Source of the DNA: Rotaria macrura | Lineage: Eukaryota; Rotifera; Eurotatoria; Philodinida; Philodinidae | DNA: 64,000 bases | NCBI GenBank assembly: GCA_900239685.1 | Contig: OENT01000575.1 | Span: 1-64,000, forward strand | Reading direction: 5' to 3' | Part shown: positions 39,171 through 63,432 of the stretch, in pieces | Layout of the letters: each line of letters opens with the position of its first letter | How positions within the stretch are numbered: the stretch's first letter is position 1 | Position numbers and translations under genes: made by a program | Notes under the pieces: model-generated | Told to the model about the DNA's origin: nothing | Seen by the model: the letters and a program-made list of their open reading frames with translations, nothing else | Database searches by the model: none

Positions 39171-39412
39171 ATTGCTCTATGTATGTTTCTCGTTTTCTTG
39201 TTGGTATGGTTTTCGCTTGTTTCTATATTCTTGATCGTCAATGTAGATTGATAAATTCAATGGGCAACGAACATGCAATTTGCTATATACAAGAGAAAGA
39301 AACCTATCAAAATAAATCGATGCATTTATTTATTTATTATTAAGAAAACGGTGTTAGTCTTGTTTTCTAGATTCACTTAATTCATCATTAAATCAACAAT
39401 GATATTCACATA

Positions 39413-41240
39413 ATGGGTGACGATTTATTTATTTGTATAGCATCATGCCATAGTACAAACAATAGTGGTGCACTTGTTGGTAATGACTCATATGATTTGG
39501 AATGTATAAATCAATGTTCACAACGTCATACAACATTATATCGTAATACAGCAGAAAAGTAAATTAATAAAATTGTTCAGAAATTCAATTAAAGATGAAA
39601 TTCGACCACAAATCTTTTGGGAATCGATGAAAGAAAAAAAAGAACAGTTTCCGAGTTCAGTCTTGAATTTGATTATCGATAAAGAATGAACAGACCGTTC
39701 AATGGAAAATATAATATTCAAAGTCTTGAATATAAATTTTATCCAAAATTTAGTTTCTGTCATAGACAATGTCGCATAAAATGAAAAGTCATACAATTGA
39801 AAACCATATTCGGAAAGTTATATTATCTAACATGAAAAAATCATTATTGTTAAAGATTCGACTGTAGATTAAAAGTGTTCTAATATATTTCGTTATTAAT
39901 AGATACACACACATCTTACAAATAATAGCTGTTGTTCTTATTACGTTTGGCTTATTCGGAAAAGTTTTTAATTGTATTATATTTCTTCGGAAGCCGGTTC
40001 GTATTTTGATCAATATAATTCTTTTATGATAAATTCATTTCATATTTTCATTTAATTTAAGCTTCGTGGTACGTCAACTGGTTTACTTCTTCTATTAAAA
40101 ACAATATTCGATACCGTACCACTTCTATGGACATTCATATTCGACACAAAATTCTTTGTTAAAGATGAACAAATCAATGCGTCTCGTTTAATATGTCTTT
40201 TATCTCGAAGTAGTGATATATTCGTATCATGGTCAATTGGTTTCGTCATACTTGCTTGTACCGTTCGACTTATTACAATCATACATGGCAAAAATTTTTC
40301 ACATCCAACACGTCTTCATGTATTCGTCCTTATTCTTTTAATGATGCTATGTGGTTTAATTTATAATTGGCATATTTTTTACTATCCAAATTTAGTCGAA
40401 ACAACATTAATCGATGAAAAAAATCATACGTTTACATATTGTAATATATTATTCGGTAGACAAATGGGCTATTTTTCATTTGGTGGCTTTCAAACAACTC
40501 AAATATTAGTTTATAATGCTCCGATAGTGAACTTTATTGTATCATCATTAATACCATTTGCAATCGTGGCATCAACAAATATAGTTATAATTGTTTATGT
40601 ATTAAAAGCACCACCAAAACGTATGTCACGAATAAGTTTACATCATAACGGTGGTTTAACATCAAAAGAATTTCATCGCTTTGATCCGTCACGCTCATCA
40701 TTACGTTCGATGGCTGATCAATTAACAAGAAAAGATGTTAGTTATGAAACAACAATAACATTAACAACAAGTTGTGTCTTTTTAACAACAAATAGTATAG
40801 CTAGTATCTATGTTTATGTTAAATCAAGTTATCGTTCGAATCGTACACGTTTAACTGAAGATTTAAAAACATCAAATGTTTATCTTATTCTACGTATGTT
40901 AGCATTAATTGATACAGTTTTAGAATTTTATATTTATTTTTTAACTGGTAAAAAATTTCGTGAAGAAGTCTATCATGTTATAGCAGAAATTCTTCAATAT
41001 ACACCATTGAGAAATTATTTTAAATTTACATGTTTATCACCAACAAATCGTACAGCACGAAGACCATTAAATAATTCTAATAATAAGAATAATAAGAATA
41101 ATGATAGTAGAAATAAGAATAATCAAAAATCAACACAGACAGCTGACAGCTGTATTGATTCATCTGAACGACGAAAAATAATAAATGTGAAACACTTTGA
41201 CATTAAAGAGACACTAGACAGAATAGAAAGTACTGTATAA
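39413..41240 (+). CDS. Seven-transmembrane receptor, rhodopsin-like (class A) GPCR
   Basis: Three exons, 39413-39558, 39903-39996 and 40062-41240, give 472 aa. The two small 5' exons complete TM1. TM1: HILQIIAVVLITFGLFGKVF; TM2: LLLLLKTIFDTVPLLWTFIF; Cys before TM3 (RLICLLSRS) and Cys in loop 2 (FTYCNILFG), a likely disulfide; TM3: SWSIGFVILACTVRLITII; TM4: VFVLILLMMLCGLIYNW; TM5: VNFIVSSLIPFAIVASTNIV; TM6: TITLTTSCVFLTTNSIASIY; TM7: YLILRMLALIDTVLEFYIYF followed by LTGKKFREEV. The usual DRY is replaced by TVR and NPxxY by DTVLEFY. The LTGKKFR helix-8 start is common in invertebrate peptide-receptor-like GPCRs. The C-tail has an Asn/Lys run and ends with a conserved-looking acidic helix. The ligand is unknown. 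The start is the first in-frame ATG 42 nt after an acceptor-like TTTTCTAG. Confidence 0.87.
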
Positions 41241-43598
41241 GAATCGTTTTTGTTTTTCATGATGATTTTGTTTGTTGATGTGAAAAACTGATTGCATGCA
41301 TTTTTTTTGCTCGTTGCGATAAAGGATCATATATTTTGACCAAGAACAATTATACTAATGCACATTGTCTTTTGAATGACGTATAATGCGAATATAATAG
41401 ACACTTAAAACATACAAAAAGATTAACGAGTTTTTGTGTTTGTTTGTTTGTATAAAATAGTGAATACAATGTGTTGATGTACTCATTGTATTTGTTTTGT
41501 AAAAAATGTATCGTATCGGTAATTCACACTCAATTAATGCTATTGTGTTTCTTGAAACAACAGAATTATTATTATTTTGTTTCTAAATTTATTCATATTG
41601 TTACAACTTGTACGAGACATTGATCGAAAGAAATTAAATTCGACGAGCTACGACATATGTGTAAGATGATTTGCCAAATTTACTCTATTGATTTTTGTTT
41701 TTTTTTCTTTTGAAAATGTTTTCTTATCTAATTTTCTTATCAATAAATGAACACGATTTTCTTTTTTTCATTTCATTCTTTTTAATATATTAATTTACTG
41801 ATATGTTTATGCGCACAATACAATCCATAAATCTAAAACTCATTTGCTTCTTTGTCGATCGTATATACATACATATAGTTGTTATATATGATGATTGACG
41901 AGTTTTTGAAAACACTATTAGTTTCAAGAAATTGTGTTCTACTGAATGAGATAAACAATCGATCGAAAAATGAGGAAGTAAATATAGAAAAACTTATTTC
42001 CTTTTGTATAATCATAAACAAATTAACAATATTTGTTTTTCTTCTTCAAATACATTCTTGAGCAATCAACTAAACTAAGCTTTATTTAGATAGAACAAGT
42101 CAAATTTTTATAAAACAACAATACTATTGACTCTCACATATTCAACGAGGTCATGAAAAACATAGTATTATGTAAAAATGAAATGAGCTGTATGATTCAA
42201 AGTTAATTGCAAAGAAAATTACAGTCAACATGATTCTTTATTTTTTGTCTTTGTAAAGGATGTATGTCCTTCGGAATCAGTATCCTGGAAAAATATTGTT
42301 TCAAATCGTTTGCTTAACAAAAGAGTCTCGTTGATGTGATCATGACTATATGTATGCTTCGAATACACGTACTTGTTATTAGAACAGTTCATCATATTAG
42401 ATAAATCATGATAATCTGATTATTACCGAATTAGTAACTACAGCTTTCAAAATTATAGTAGTTTTGCCCGATTTTCAATGATCAGTGACTTGTTGCAACT
42501 AAGTGCAAGAAGCAGAAGTTTGTATTGTCTGGAAAATATCTTGCTGGCTTTTACAATAGGCATATGAATTTTTCAGTACAGTGTTATCGATATAAAATGT
42601 AATTCTGAGTATATATGTTATGTATGTTTATTTACTTATAATTTTATCCATAGTACTCAAATTGAGATGAAAGGATTAGTTTCTGGTTACATCCGACTGA
42701 ATAGGATTATTACGACTGAATTTAATAGTTCATCACAGCAATTGTAGAAAAGAGTGCGCAGATTATTTTCTTATGGAAGCAATAGCGTACTTTTGACGGC
42801 ATTCATTAATTTGAAATTCTATATCATTAATCTCAAAAAAAAAACCAGTCACTAAATGATTTTATAATGATTTAAATAGAAGTTGCTCTTCCTTCAAAAC
42901 AACAGATGTTATTCATTTTCAGTATAACCTTGCTATAGACTCTCGAAGAGGTTATATAGTGTGTTCATCTCGTTTCAGGTCAAATATTCAGTAGAGATCA
43001 GCACAAACTGAATTATTATTGTAACAGTATTGATGCACAAAGAAATGAAGCGAATCAATACTCCTTTATGACTTCATATTAAAAATCTATGATCAAAAAT
43101 AGAAAACAATAATTCCGTCTGTTATATCATATAATCGATGACAATACTATTGTTCTTATTGGTTGTCTCGAATATTTATTATGTATGTTGTTTTTTTGTA
43201 TTCGACACATTTTAGAGAAAAGAAATTGATTCATCTCAACGATCATATGTCATGTTGAATTAAAAAAAAGAATTTCTTTTACAATTTACAAAAAGTGTTT
43301 GTATACTTGCATAAAGACATTTACCTAATGGATGATCATTCGAATAGAGATTATTCGTTTATGGATATACTCATTTTTAACTATACAGACTTTTGTCTGT
43401 TTTATTATCATCGAAACCAATTTTGAAAGGGAGATGGAAGCTGAGAAATATTTGTCTACATAAAATAGAAATGATACAATTGACAAACATGAACTTGTCG
43501 AAAACTATTTAGATAAAACAAATGCTTATGTTTCATCTAGTGATAATTATTACATCAATTACACAATTTAGATATCGATTAACATTAACAAATTGATA
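41241..43598. other. Intergenic region, nothing supported
   Basis: Presumed receptor 3' UTR followed by AT-rich spacer; candidate poly(A) signal AATAAA at about 41742. Opposite-strand overlapping frames at 41833-42061 are AT-rich artefacts. No repeat was recognised until the hAT element. Confidence 0.5.
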
Positions 43599-43606
43599 GA
43601 TCTTAC
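43599..43606. repeat. Left 8-bp target-site duplication
   Basis: GATCTTAC directly before the element; the identical octamer follows it at 44505-44512. Confidence 0.92.
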
Positions 43607-44504
43607 CAGAGCTCCGCGGGACGACAAAAAAGTTGTCCCGTCCCGTCCCGCATCCCGTACCACCTTATCCGGCCCGTCCCATCCCGCTTTATTCGCTTTT
43701 TAGGGTCCCCGTCCCGTCCCGTGTCCCGCGCTACCTGTCCCGTCCCGTCCCGCATTTATTAAGATGTCGAGTACTGTTAGAAATATAAGAATAAGTGCTA
43801 AAACATTTTCGACATGAAGCAAAGCCTTCAATTCGTTTAGAATGACCATGATGATTAACGACCGCAGGAAAACCAAACGTATTCCAGCAACCAGACGTTC
43901 GTTTACCCGTATTTTCTAAAACCACATATTCATTGGGCTTTGTTTTAAGCATAATTCACAATTGAGAACATGTAAATTTATCTGAATTACGATTTGAAAA
44001 CGATGGATTGATCAATAAGACATTGGAATCACAGGAAGTAATATTTTGTCCACGTGAAATGGCAATTGGTGACAAAATTTCAGGAGAAGACATTATTTAT
44101 TTATTCGTTAAAACAACAACTGCTAATGTCTAAAAAAACAAAGATATTATTTCTAAATAATAAAAAAAAGATCGGAATGCCGTAAACAATAATTACAATA
44201 CAATCACTGTATTGATTCAAACAAGTGATATATTATCATTGTGTGAAGACAAGCAATCGAATGACCTCTAACGTCGAATACGTAACTCAATACATACATG
44301 TCGCAAAACTGCAATGAATGCACAATACTTAATGCCAATTGTGCTTGTATGAACTTGGCGGGACAGAGAATTTAATTGATCTGGTCCCGTCCCGAGAGGA
44401 ATAAGTTCTGTCCCGCTCCGTCCCGCCATCTTTTCATTTTTACTGTCCCGTCTTGTCCCGTCCCGTCCCGGGACGGGACTGGTCCCGCGTCCCGCGGAGC
44501 TCTG
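43607..44504. mobile_element. Non-autonomous (internally deleted) hAT transposon
   Basis: 898 bp bounded by perfect 17-bp terminal inverted repeats CAGAGCTCCGCGGGACG and flanked on both sides by the 8-bp duplication GATCTTAC (43599-43606 and 44505-44512). Both the 8-bp duplication and the CAG-type ends are hallmarks of the hAT superfamily. Subterminal regions (43608-43755 and about 44345-44500) are unusual GC-rich arrays of GTCCC/GGGAC units in AT-rich DNA. The middle holds an N-terminal transposase remnant on the minus strand. The rest of the transposase, including the catalytic region, is missing. Confidence 0.93.
43731..44093 (-). pseudogene. hAT transposase N-terminal fragment with BED zinc finger
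   Basis: Frame from ATG 44093 to stop TAG at 43733-43731, interrupted by one in-frame TGA (43958-43956). Downstream of it lies a BED-type finger: SGCWNTFGFPAVVNHHGHSK, then GFASCRKCFSTY and NSTRHLNKC, giving the Trp/Phe start, a Cys-x2-Cys pair and a His-x4-Cys pair. The reading runs straight into the subterminal GGGACG array and stops, showing that the C-terminal transposase was deleted. BED fingers are DNA-binding modules at the N-terminus of many hAT transposases. The part before the TGA (about 45 codons) may be a leader exon or genuine protein with one nonsense change. Confidence 0.8.
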
Positions 44505-44512
44505 GATCTTAC
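44505..44512. repeat. Right 8-bp target-site duplication
   Basis: GATCTTAC directly after the element, an exact match to 43599-43606, so the insertion is probably not very old. Confidence 0.92.
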
Positions 44513-46286
44513 GCTCTAAGTTTTAGGGGAAAAAAACATCCACGTCAAAAATGATCTGTTCATTTCCCATATGACGTTTTTCAAAGACGTCATTCTACGT
44601 ATAAATAAAACAATGCATAGAATGAAGCTAAAATTATCCGAGCTATATATATATATATATATAAATTAATAATATTCAACTAAAATAGTACTTCGTTTGA
44701 ACTATACTGCCAAGAGACAATCATCATGAATATCTATCAGTAGCTTGAATCAGTTCAGTCCCTCGAGTGTTATTAGAATGAGAAAGTTTTCGATGCGATA
44801 TCAAAAATTAAGTGAACATCACTTATCAATCTATTGTGAAACATTTTAGACGCAATGGACTCGTATAGGAAAACACGGCGTTAATACTGATGGTCTAGAC
44901 AACATGCCACATTTTTTTCTCAGAAGAAAAAGAAACTTAGTCGCACAATGTTCTAGGCCGTTTTTAATCATATGCTGATAACATAGATTCGGCAAAAGTT
45001 CATATATTTTAACCTTCATAGTTCAATAATTGTTTCTAAATCAGATTTTGTCATATAATTTAATTTTCAGAAAATTACAAATGATCAATTGAATTCGAAA
45101 TCAACACTGTGAGTTCAGAGACTGTAATGGCATGATATTCGCAATGACATATAGAATTCACAAGTCTACTGCGAACACATCCAGAGATGACACTTGATCT
45201 CTAAGGCAGGGAGTGAGGCGTAACGTCTTACTCTGCACTAAAATACTCCTAAAAACGGATGTTTTAAAATCAAATACAAGACAATATCCAAAAGCACAGG
45301 GTGTCGAGTCTCTTCTCTATATACGCCCTTGAGTGCACCATGCTCAATGAATATGTCACGTCATTTCCGCTTTTGGTTACATTGTTCTTTATTAAAATTT
45401 ACTGAATATTAGGGTAAAAAAGCATAAAATCATGTTTGACAGATAGTATGCGGGTAATTTTTCCGACAGAACAAAATTCTTTTTTCTGAAACTAGTCCTC
45501 CAGGGTGAAAACAAAAATATTAATTATCATTGGTAATTTGTATAAAAAATCGATGATAAACATATAAATTGTCTAAATAGATTCGGCCAATGGCAGTTGT
45601 ATTAGTCAATATTTTGTTCGAACTACTTTATTCAACTGTATAAGAATTGATCAGTGTCTCATCAACAATCTAATTCAATATACAAATCACAATGGATGAT
45701 TATTTTATTTAGCTAGCCGAAATGAAACATGGAAAAATTATGATTTTTCAAAATTTTTCTGTGTGAGTTTTACATAGTATTTAATTGTCATATGTTTTCG
45801 ATAACGTATTTAAGAGATGCGCCATAGTTCTCATGTTCAATGTTATATTGTTTCGGATTATATTTAGGCGAGCAAAATAAATTAATTCGACAATATTGAG
45901 AGCAATCAATAGATGTAAATATATGTGATACTCATGAGAGATGGATTAATTAATAGTGAACGGCAGCACATTTATTTATAACTTCATTAAAAGCATAATA
46001 TCATTCAACAGCGCTATCTATATGAAATTTTGATGGAATTTTTCTGATTGGTTAAACCTATTAGTATAGTAGATTGTCACTATATTCTTTACGCGAGAGA
46101 CAACGATGGTAGCGCCGAATATACAGCTTTGTACGCTTTGCCAAATAGAAAGAAAGAGTTCAATTAATGTCAGTTAACTGATCATCATTAATAGACGGAC
46201 GGCATTATAGAGGAACGAACAGAAAAAAAATCAAGATGGGAGACAGAATTCGTTCGCCTTTCTTTCATTATATTAAATTGTTCTAG
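44513..46286. other. Intergenic region upstream of CHD gene
   Basis: AT-rich spacer with a (TA)n tract at about 44644-44663 and no domain-bearing frame. It ends with the acceptor-like AAATTGTTCTAG (AG 46285-46286), 27 nt before the CHD start. Confidence 0.5.
44644..44663. repeat. TA microsatellite
   Basis: A (TA)n tract between the hAT element and the CHD gene. Confidence 0.9.
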
Positions 46287-46313
46287 ATGATATACTATCA
46301 ATAAAAGATCATC

Positions 46314-59446
<13,133 letters not shown>

Positions 59447-60165
59447 AAATCTGAATAGAGGATCTCATATTGAAATAAATGTCCCGATTTTGTTTGTTTG
59501 TTTGTCTGTCTGTAGGTCTGTAAACAAATAACTTGTATATGTACACACGTCCTTCGTTTTTCTTTTTTGTTCTTCTTTTTTCGTCAATTATTATTATTAT
59601 TATTAGTTGCTACTTTCTTTTCTTTCTCTTTTTTTTGTTGTTGTTGTGTGTTCAAAAAAATTTACATATGCGTGACATATAAATATTAAAAAAGTATATA
59701 GACATACACGATCAATTTAAATTAACGATGTGTGACGCATTGATGAATGCAAGAACTAACGTTTTTGCTTGTTCTTTCTAACAATAAAAATATGAAGGAA
59801 TCGGTACCATAATCAAACGATCGATGTTCTTTTTCTAGGATTGAATTTTCGAAATAGAAAATTTTTGATGAAATTCTCATAGGAGATGAAAAACAGTTGA
59901 AGATCGACAATAAGAGTTCGTGTTCGGTAGATGTCGCTCAACATATCTACAAAAGATTTATAGTTCTTGAATGAAAATAGCAACGTCAAACAATAGAGTA
60001 CAATTATAATCTTTCTACTCAGAGCTGCCAATAGGCCACTTTTTTCAGTCTAACCTAAAGATTAACCAAGGCAGAGTACTGTTTCTGTTTTTTTTTCCAG
60101 ATACATTACATTGTTCTCTCCACTTTTCATGGACATAAAATGATAGCAATATCCTCAAGAAAATA
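59447..60165. other. CHD 3' flank
   Basis: Presumed 3' UTR with (TTTG)n and (ATT)n simple repeats near 59490 and 59587 and AATAAA at 59783-59788. No gene seen. Confidence 0.55.
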
Positions 60166-60734
60166 GCAAATAAAAAATAAATGCGGAAACTTCGGACTTA
60201 TGTCCGAGAGTTATGTGTACTTCAAAAAGTGAATGAGACAAATCAGTGATCCTAGAATGTGTGCACGGATGAAGTATCTTGGAAAACCTTTTTGGGAAAC
60301 TCCAAAACTACTGATCATCTCAGACATATTTAGGCAATTTAGTTTCGGGATGCAGTTTTTGTGCATTTGAGACCTTTTTGCAGCCAATGTTCTGTTAGAA
60401 AGCTCGATTTGGTTCAAAACTAATATCAGATTCGGAATGAGCGTTAAAAACTGAGTCACTTTACATAAGTTGTGGATAATTCTGAGAAAAAAGTTTTTTT
60501 AAAAAAATCCCTGTACCCCACCTCAGGGATTACTTGGTGAAAAATGACTATTTTTTCGATAACTCAGCCATTTCTTGCTGGATCCTTCTCATCTTCGAAC
60601 TCGACCGAGATATTCATCAGACAATTTTGTGCACAGAATTTCAACTCAATCAAATGTAATTGTGAAGAGTTATCGAATAAACGGCCGGCAGGACACACTG
60701 ACCGATTTTAGTAGTGTACTCACTTTTTGAGTAC
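60166..60734 (-). mobile_element. MITE-like repeat, copy 2 (inverted)
   Basis: Reverse-complement copy of 50392-50959, 569 bp, with the same shared edge (a GCAAATAAAAAATAAATGC block, CCGAGAGTTATGTGTACTT) and the same other end (CACTTTTTGAGTAC). The two copies differ by scattered substitutions and small indels. Frames inside it on either strand are not conserved between copies and are not genes. Confidence 0.75.
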
Positions 60735-61658
60735 ACAAAAACAGACAACCATAATACATATGTCTGATGCAATAAAGAGTTGAGTTAATATAATTTTGTT
60801 ATGATATCAATACTAAGGGTTACTAGACCAAGAGGACAGCTTTTTTGCAAAGCATCGTCTTGAATTTCGACAGTACATGTGTTAGTGATATTTGCTTTGA
60901 ATTGACCTTACTTTATTTTCATTAATATTCAATTGTAAAGAAATATACGTATCGTATAGCTTTTGAAATTCTACGAAACGAAAATAAATTATATAGAATC
61001 GATTCTCTGAAGAAACTGCGATCTAAAAGAGTTAGGAGTACGGGGAGAACATGCACGAATGCCAAGACATTAAATTCTATGCTTAAGACTTCAAACGGGT
61101 TCTTTCATCCATTGATGTAAATCTTACAATATTAAACAGACATTCTATTCCAGCATCAATCACTGGAATGAGAAGTGATTGCTCGAATGAATTTCGATTA
61201 CAAACATATCAACTCGTGGAATCATCGTATTCTTCAAGATGATTTCTAGAAAAATTAGTTGTAAATAACGAAGCGACGCCAAAGTAGTTAAAATGTATCG
61301 TCCTTATTGTGTACAATGTATAGTAGTTTATTTCTAATACGTAAACTATTTACATTTATATCAGTGTAGTGAAAATAATAAAGAAATAATTTGAAAACGA
61401 TTGAAATACAATCATCAAACATGAAATCAACGCAAAGTAACAAACGAATGGATTAGCATTTCTATTTGAATCAAATCAAAGGACAAGGAAATAATATCTT
61501 TGCACTTTGATTTTTCCTTTCTGTATTGTCTATTATCGTACGATCTAATAAAAGTTTTCTTCTCTTCATGGTTATTTAAAAAACTTCGATTTTCCGCGTT
61601 TCCCTTCTTCTTTCTTTATAAATTCGCCTTTTCCACCAAACCCTTAAATTACACCCAG
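60735..61658. other. Intergenic region, nothing supported
   Basis: AT-rich spacer between the MITE-like copy and the second hAT-like element. Only one 61-codon frame, low-complexity and Phe-rich, at 61500-61685. Confidence 0.5.
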
Positions 61659-63424
61659 CAGTGGCGGATCCACCAATTTAGCTAACCGGATGTCAGATTT
61701 GATTGTTAAAATGCTGTTTGAAATATATAATATAGACGCTCTAGGATCATGTGACTAAAAGCGAGAAGTGCAACAACTGGATTAGTCATAACTACCATCC
61801 GTCGACAGTATATTCAAGTACACTTGAATAACTTTAAAAGAACAAGTTGATTGTGTGAACAGAGGGGTATTGAAGATTTTGTGAGAAATATCTGATTTTT
61901 TTTTGAATATATGTTGACCAAAATATATACAGCATGTAGTGATAACATGCAATTATTGAGGAATGTCTGTTTTAAATTATCAAATAAATACCATTTTTTA
62001 CATTGAAATGTTTTCTCTAGTTACTCATTTTTCAAAAAAATACGACCCTTAAATAGTAACAATCAGCAACAAGACGAAAATGAAAATATATCACAATCAG
62101 TAATTCCACGTGATATTCAGCTCTTGCTGTCACTCCAGTGAAAAATGTTCATGTAAAGAATAGCAGAATACGCGCTCATGAAAAAATATCTTTTTCTTAA
62201 AAAATGCGTTCTACAGTAAAGCGAAAGTGTTTCCAAATCGAAAACAACTGTTCTGTTTTTGAAGGAACGCATGCTTTCTTTTCGATTCGAAAACAGTTTT
62301 TCGACTGAACAAAAAGCGTTCCTGTCCGTTCCCAAAACTATTAGAATTGGTTTATGTTCGTTCTTTTTTGGAACGGTCTGAATTGGATTTCGTCAAAATG
62401 AGATCGCGTTCTTTTCCTTTTTATAATGAAACACCTAGAAATGGATTCTTTCAACTGATCAACGCATTTCAGGCAATCTAACACCATTCTTAGAAAGAAA
62501 AGAATGCATTCTTCACCGTTCTATAAATGATTGAATGGTTTCATCTGACTTTAGCGATAAGTTTGATTCAAAATTGACTGCTCTGGAGCACGACACATTG
62601 AAAGTGATGACGAAATCTCTGATGAGTTTTCCTCTGCTGTTGGCATTGCTAATTTAAAAAAAGTATTTTGATCATTAGTTTAAGCTATGAAAATCAGAGC
62701 ACACCGTTTGATAGAGCTCGCCGAGTTGTATTGGAACAGGTTTCAGGACATATATTATGGTAATTTCTCTTCGGAGATTCTTTTAGAGAATGTGAATCTA
62801 GATGATAATGAGCAAGAATGCGTTCCTTAAAAATGAGTTTCCATTTTTTAATCAAAAAAAGCGTTCGAATAAACGAGGAATGAGTTCGAGACTGTTCCAT
62901 TTTGGAAAGTGTTCGAGTTTTTTGTTTAAAATAGCCAACCTTTTATTTGTAACACACTCTATACTGCATTAGTTTTTGAAAATTTTTCACTGAGATCTCA
63001 GTCAACTTTAGATTCATCATTGGAAGAGGTTCAAGCCATAACAGCATCATCAACATTAATAGAATTTTGTGGGTATGGATATGAGATAAAAGTTAGTCTT
63101 TTTATATGAATGTACCATGACTCTGACACCCACACATTGTGATATATATTTATTGATATCTAGATGTAAATGCTAATGCAGAGATAGGTGACTTTGCACA
63201 GTCCGATCGTTGGTTGGTGTTTTCGAACGTACTGGTAAAATTTCTCTCAAAAATACTTGTTTTGTTTTCATGAATTTATATATTTACTACGTAAAAACGA
63301 AATAGAGAATTACGAAAAATGAAACACACTTTTTTAAAAGTACTTCAGAAAACGTTCATATTGTCTTGAATAAAAAAACTTTTAAAACCACCACCCCGTC
63401 TCAAAAATCCTGGGTCCGCCACTG
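61659..63424. mobile_element. hAT-like element, decayed, no intact transposase
   Basis: 1766 bp from CAGTGGCGGATCCACC to GGTCCGCCACTG. The ends are inverted repeats (CAGTGGCGGAYCCA), and the flanking octamers ACACCCAG (61651-61658) and ACATCCAG (63425-63432) match at 7 of 8 positions, as expected for an aged hAT insertion. The interior shows no domain I recognise. It has repeated GCGTTC/GGAACG words between about 62200 and 62920, suggesting nested or subterminal repeats, and short frames such as the Ser/Asp/Glu-rich stretch near 62585-62655 that could be transposase debris. Confidence 0.7.
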
Positions 63425-63432
63425 ACATCCAG

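Larger units (their letters stand above)
37364..39370. other. Intergenic region with microsatellites, no supported gene
   Basis: GNB5 3' UTR with AATAAA at 37554-37559, an (AAT)n tract at about 37660-37687 and a (CTT)n tract at about 39147-39170. Frames at 37950-38335 and 38557-38769 lack domains. It ends in the acceptor-like TTGTTTTCTAG (AG 39369-39370) before the receptor gene. Confidence 0.5.
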
